Shown here piece by piece: positions 4,851 to 6,683 of a DNA stretch of 6,683 bases (positions are counted from its first letter, which is position 1; every line of letters starts with the position of its first letter). The stretch spans positions 1 to 6,683 of the forward strand of contig DASUZD010000146.1 in NCBI GenBank assembly GCA_036377055.1. The letters run 5' to 3'. This stretch comes from DASUZD01 sp036377055 (GTDB lineage: Bacteria; Actinomycetota; Thermoleophilia; Gaiellales; Gaiellaceae). The translations under genes and the position numbers were made by a program. The notes under the pieces are model-generated. The model saw only the letters and a list, made by a program, of their open reading frames with translations, did no database searches and was not told the DNA's origin.

Positions 4851-4874
4851 CAGGGGCGGCGAGAGCCGTCCCTG
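4851..4874 (+). other. 10-bp stem with GAGA tetraloop upstream of the glycoside hydrolase
   Basis: CAGGGGCGGC (4851-4860) pairs with GCCGTCCCTG (4865-4874), with one G-U pair, closed by GAGA, a stable GNRA-type loop in RNA. It lies 44 bases before the GTG start. It could be a leader hairpin of the hydrolase mRNA or a U-less terminator of an upstream transcript. Confidence 0.45.
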
Positions 4875-4918
4875 CTTGTAACGGGCCGCATCCGAGGCGA
4901 TGCGTACGATCGCAGCCC

Positions 4919-5992
4919 GTGGTGCGGAGTCTGGTCCTCGCGGCGCTCGTCGTCGGCATCGCGGCTGCGGCCCCCTCGACGGCCACCGACCGGCCCACGC
5001 CCGGTGTCGCGCCTAGCCGGGTCGGAATCGCCGACGGCGGGGACGTCCAGACGCTCGCCCCGCGCGACCGGGGCCGCTATCTCGACGGGATCAGGGGCGC
5101 CGGCGCGCGTTGGATCCGCGTCGGGCTCTACTGGGCGGTCGTCCAGCGCGGCGGCCGGACAAGCTACGACTGGAAGGCGTTCGACGCCGTCGTCAAAGCC
5201 GCTCGACGGCGCGGGCTGAACGTCCTCGGAACGCTCCTCTACACCCCGGCATGGGCGAGGCCGGCGGGAACCCGGGCGAACTCGCCGCCCACCGATCCGA
5301 CCGACTTCGGAACGTTCGCGGGTCGCGCAGCGAGCCACTTTCGCGCGCGCGGAGTCCAGGCGTACGAGATCTGGAACGAGCCGAACATCGCAGCGTTCTG
5401 GGCGCCCGGCCCGGATCCCGCGCGATACACCGAGCTCCTCGCGCAGGCGTACCGAGCGATCAAGCGCGCCGACCCGTCGGCGACGGTGGTGTCAGGCGGG
5501 CTATCGCCCTACGCGGGCTACGGCGTCGCGGATGCGCAGCACATGAACCCGCTGACCTTCCTCGAGCAGATGTACGCGAACGGCGCCCGGAAGAGCATGG
5601 ACGCGGTCGGTTGGCACCCCTACAGCTTCCCCTCAGGGCTCCGGTACCACCCGTGGAGCAGCTGGTCGCAGATGGCGCAAACGAGGCCGAGCGCGCGCAG
5701 CATCATGCGCGCGAACGGCGACGCGGCGAAGAAGATCTCGGCGACCGAGTGGGGCGCCCCGACCGGAGCGTCGCCGGTCAGCATGACGGAGGAAGCGCAG
5801 GCGCAGCTCGTGACGGACGCGCTGACCCGGCTGAAGGCCTGGCGCTGGACCGGGCCGTCGTTCCTCTACACCTTCCGCGACAAGGGCACGAACGCCGCCG
5901 ACCGCGACGACAACTTCGGCCTCGTGCGCCACGACTGGTCAGCGAAGCCGGCCTACGAAGCGTTCAGGCGAGTCGCCGCGGCGCGTCCGTAG
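4919..5992 (+). CDS. Exported clan GH-A glycoside hydrolase (GH39/GH5-like, PslG-like)
   Basis: This protein of 357 aa starts at GTG 4919; a second GTG follows at once and the ribosome site is weak, so the start could be 4922. Residues 1-23 form a signal peptide (short basic start, then LVLAALVVGIAAAA). A TIM-barrel hydrolase fills the rest: ARWIRVGLYWAVVQ (63-76), LYTPAWARP (107-115), YEIWNEPN (149-156) with Glu154 as the likely acid/base, GWHPYS (231-236), and ATEWGAP (275-281) with Glu277 as the likely nucleophile. The two-glutamate spacing and the WNEPN and TEWG contexts are typical of retaining beta-glycosidases of clan GH-A, including GH39 and PslG-like exopolysaccharide hydrolases. It should cleave a polysaccharide outside the cell; the substrate cannot be read from sequence. 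No carbohydrate-binding module is present. The gene stands alone, convergent with the next, 25 nt apart. Confidence 0.88.
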   Translation: MVRSLVLAALVVGIAAAAPSTATDRPTPGVAPSRVGIADGGDVQTLAPRDRGRYLDGIRGAGARWIRVGLYWAVVQRGGRTSYDWKAFDAVVKAARRRGLNVLGTLLYTPAWARPAGTRANSPPTDPTDFGTFAGRAASHFRARGVQAYEIWNEPNIAAFWAPGPDPARYTELLAQAYRAIKRADPSATVVSGGLSPYAGYGVADAQHMNPLTFLEQMYANGARKSMDAVGWHPYSFPSGLRYHPWSSWSQMAQTRPSARSIMRANGDAAKKISATEWGAPTGASPVSMTEEAQAQLVTDALTRLKAWRWTGPSFLYTFRDKGTNAADRDDNFGLVRHDWSAKPAYEAFRRVAAARP

Positions 5993-5998
5993 GCCGGC
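5947..5998. terminator. Inverted repeat at the end of the hydrolase gene, possible U-less terminator
   Basis: GCCGGCCTACG (5947-5957) and CGTAGGCCGGC (5988-5998) are exact reverse complements 30 nt apart; the right arm includes the TAG stop. The loop contains the small stem GGCGA/TCGCC. The right arm lies inside the 10-bp palindrome AGGCCGGCCT (5991-6000). It sits between convergent genes, where a bidirectional terminator is expected, but there is no T-run. Confidence 0.4.
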
Positions 5999-6017
5999 CT
6001 GGCAGACCGCCTCGGCG

Positions 6018-6596
6018 TTAGATCGATCCTGTGAGGGTGCCCCCGTCGAAGATCTTGCCGCAGTCTGTGCCGCATCCGGGCGCGCCGATCGTGATCACAG
6101 ACGCGTACGAGAGCGAGAGCGACGACCCCGTCACGTGCTTGAAGCGCCGCGTCCCGTCGGTGACAGCGAGGTCGAGGCCGAAGTTGTACTGGATGACGTG
6201 GACCGTGTCGGACCCGGTCACCCAACTACCCGGCTGAACGGTGCCGGTGAAGCTTGCGCCGTTGTTCGTGGTGAACGTGATCGAGCCGTTGGCGACGAAG
6301 CGCGGGCTGCTGTTGCATGGAACGAAGTTGGTCTCGAAGCAGCCGGGCGGGTCCTCGACCGACGCGTCGAGCACCACGTGGTCCGTCGTCAGCGTCCCAG
6401 CGTAGGTCCCGCTCCCGAGACTGTCCGACGTGTACGTCCCGTGAATCGTCCAGCTGTTCGCACGGGTAAGTGATGGCTGCCATTCCGCCGAACCCGTGAG
6501 CGTGCCGGAGACCGTCTTCGTCGGTCCAGCCGACGCCACGGGCGAGCCGACGACGAGCGCCGCGAGCGCAAGCGCCGCGATGATGAGTCGCTTCAT
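6018..6596 (-). CDS. Secreted protein of unknown function, probably beta-rich
   Basis: This 192-aa protein starts at the ATG at 6596, preceded on its strand by a long purine ribosome site (GGAGGGGGGAGAGG) about six bases upstream. A classic signal peptide (MKRLIIAALALAALVVGSPV, then ASA before Gly24) predicts export and cleavage. The mature part of about 169 aa alternates short Thr/Ser/Gly/Val strands: SGTLTGSAEW, WTIHGTYTSD, GSGTYAGTLT, GSITFTT and SFTGTVQPGSW. It has a DGTRRFKHVTGSSLSLSY segment (147-164) recalling the G-T-x-R-F...T-G-S repeats of secreted actinobacterial beta-barrel-like proteins. Four Cys residues (86, 94, 175, 179) could form two disulfides; the last pair is in CGTDCG. 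I do not recognise a named family, and no catalytic motif stands out. It is convergent with the hydrolase and independently transcribed. Confidence 0.82.
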   Translation of the reverse strand: MKRLIIAALALAALVVGSPVASAGPTKTVSGTLTGSAEWQPSLTRANSWTIHGTYTSDSLGSGTYAGTLTTDHVVLDASVEDPPGCFETNFVPCNSSPRFVANGSITFTTNNGASFTGTVQPGSWVTGSDTVHVIQYNFGLDLAVTDGTRRFKHVTGSSLSLSYASVITIGAPGCGTDCGKIFDGGTLTGSI

Positions 6597-6616
6597 TGTG
6601 ACCTCTCCCCCCTCCT

Positions 6617-6634
6617 CGCCGGCGAAGGCCGGCG
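6617..6634 (-). other. Leader stem-loop upstream of the secreted protein gene
   Basis: CGCCGGC (6617-6623) and GCCGGCG (6628-6634) form a perfect 7-bp stem with a four-base loop, 20 bases before the ATG at 6596 on the minus strand and just 5' of its ribosome site. It may stabilise the leader; no clear promoter hexamers are visible in the remaining 49 bases of the window. Confidence 0.4.
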
Positions 6635-6683
6635 ATGAACGACCGCACTTACTGCCCGCCGTCTTAGCTGATCCGAGGCGCTT

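Larger units (their letters stand above)
4385..4918. other. 534-base region without a convincing gene, rich in perfect GC stems
   Basis: No frame here shows a recognisable domain, a good ribosome site or the G/C-ending codon pattern of the neighbours. What can be seen is a series of inverted repeats: 4439-4473 (two stacked stems, CGCCGG/CCGGCG and GGCGC/GCGCC), 4496-4509 (GGCGA-TTCG-TCGCC), 4514-4521 with 4543-4550, 4526-4535 with 4561-4570, 4595-4606 with 4618-4629, 4650-4655 with 4673-4678, 4709-4722, and 4851-4874. None is followed by a U-tract. I checked by eye for tRNA, RNase P, tmRNA, SRP RNA and common riboswitch cores and saw none. It may hold a structured RNA, or be intergenic DNA with high GC. 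Confidence 0.5.

Noticed and set aside
4510..4881. 123-codon + strand frame in the gene-poor region
   Set aside because: Composition is Arg/Pro-rich without domain signal, there is no ribosome site, and the frame covers several perfect stems.
4702..4998. 98-codon minus-strand frame overlapping the hydrolase start
   Set aside because: No ribosome site or domain; it runs over the signal peptide of the clearly real hydrolase gene.
5110..6021. 303-codon Arg-rich frame inside the hydrolase
   Set aside because: It is an out-of-frame shadow, with the heavy Arg/Ala/Gly composition typical of frame-shifted GC-rich genes.
6135..6473. 112-codon + strand frame opposite the secreted protein
   Set aside because: The opposite strand has the signal peptide and strong ribosome site; this is the antisense shadow.

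Overview
The window comes from a high-GC genome with strongly G/C-ending codons, GTG starts and gas-vesicle proteins of the long, C-terminally extended actinobacterial type. The secreted Thr/Ser-linker Calx-beta proteins and the gas-vesicle-linked SRPBCC protein also fit a soil or sediment actinomycetote, perhaps class Thermoleophilia. The phylum is fairly safe; the class is an inference from general resemblance.

Left part (1-2618): the start of a gas-vesicle (gvp) operon reads leftward from a divergent promoter region at about 1403-1515. In transcription order it holds a GvpA with a long Ala-rich tail (1402-941), an uncharacterised basic protein with one Ala-rich hydrophobic segment (921-547), a second GvpA nearly identical in its core (538-170), and the first 55 codons of a GvpF/GvpL-family protein that runs off the left edge (166-1). 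Rightward from the same promoter region come an SRPBCC (START-like) protein of the kind known beside actinobacterial gvp clusters (1516-2343) and a 65-aa two-helix membrane protein (2421-2618). The Ala-rich segment of the middle gvp-operon protein resembles the N-terminal segment of the SRPBCC protein, so the two may belong to one membrane or vesicle-surface module.

Middle part (2619-4384): a stem-loop follows the membrane protein. A second, 12-bp stem-loop encloses the Shine-Dalgarno sequence of the next gene. Two tandem, overlapping genes follow (2740-3483 and 3473-4108), encoding paralogous exported proteins: N-terminal hydrophobic segment, low-complexity Thr/Ser linker, an identical GCGDKNH motif, and one Calx-beta domain. 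A 68-aa zinc-ribbon-like protein (4178-4384) comes next.

Right part (4385-6683): a 534-base stretch without a convincing gene carries a series of perfect GC-rich stems, two of them interleaved like a pseudoknot. It precedes an exported clan GH-A glycoside hydrolase with both catalytic glutamates visible (4919-5992). Convergent to it is a secreted, Cys-containing, probably beta-rich protein of unknown function (6596-6018).

Overall, a gas-vesicle assembly locus sits beside genes for exported or cell-surface proteins. No mobile element, tRNA, rRNA or CRISPR array was seen.
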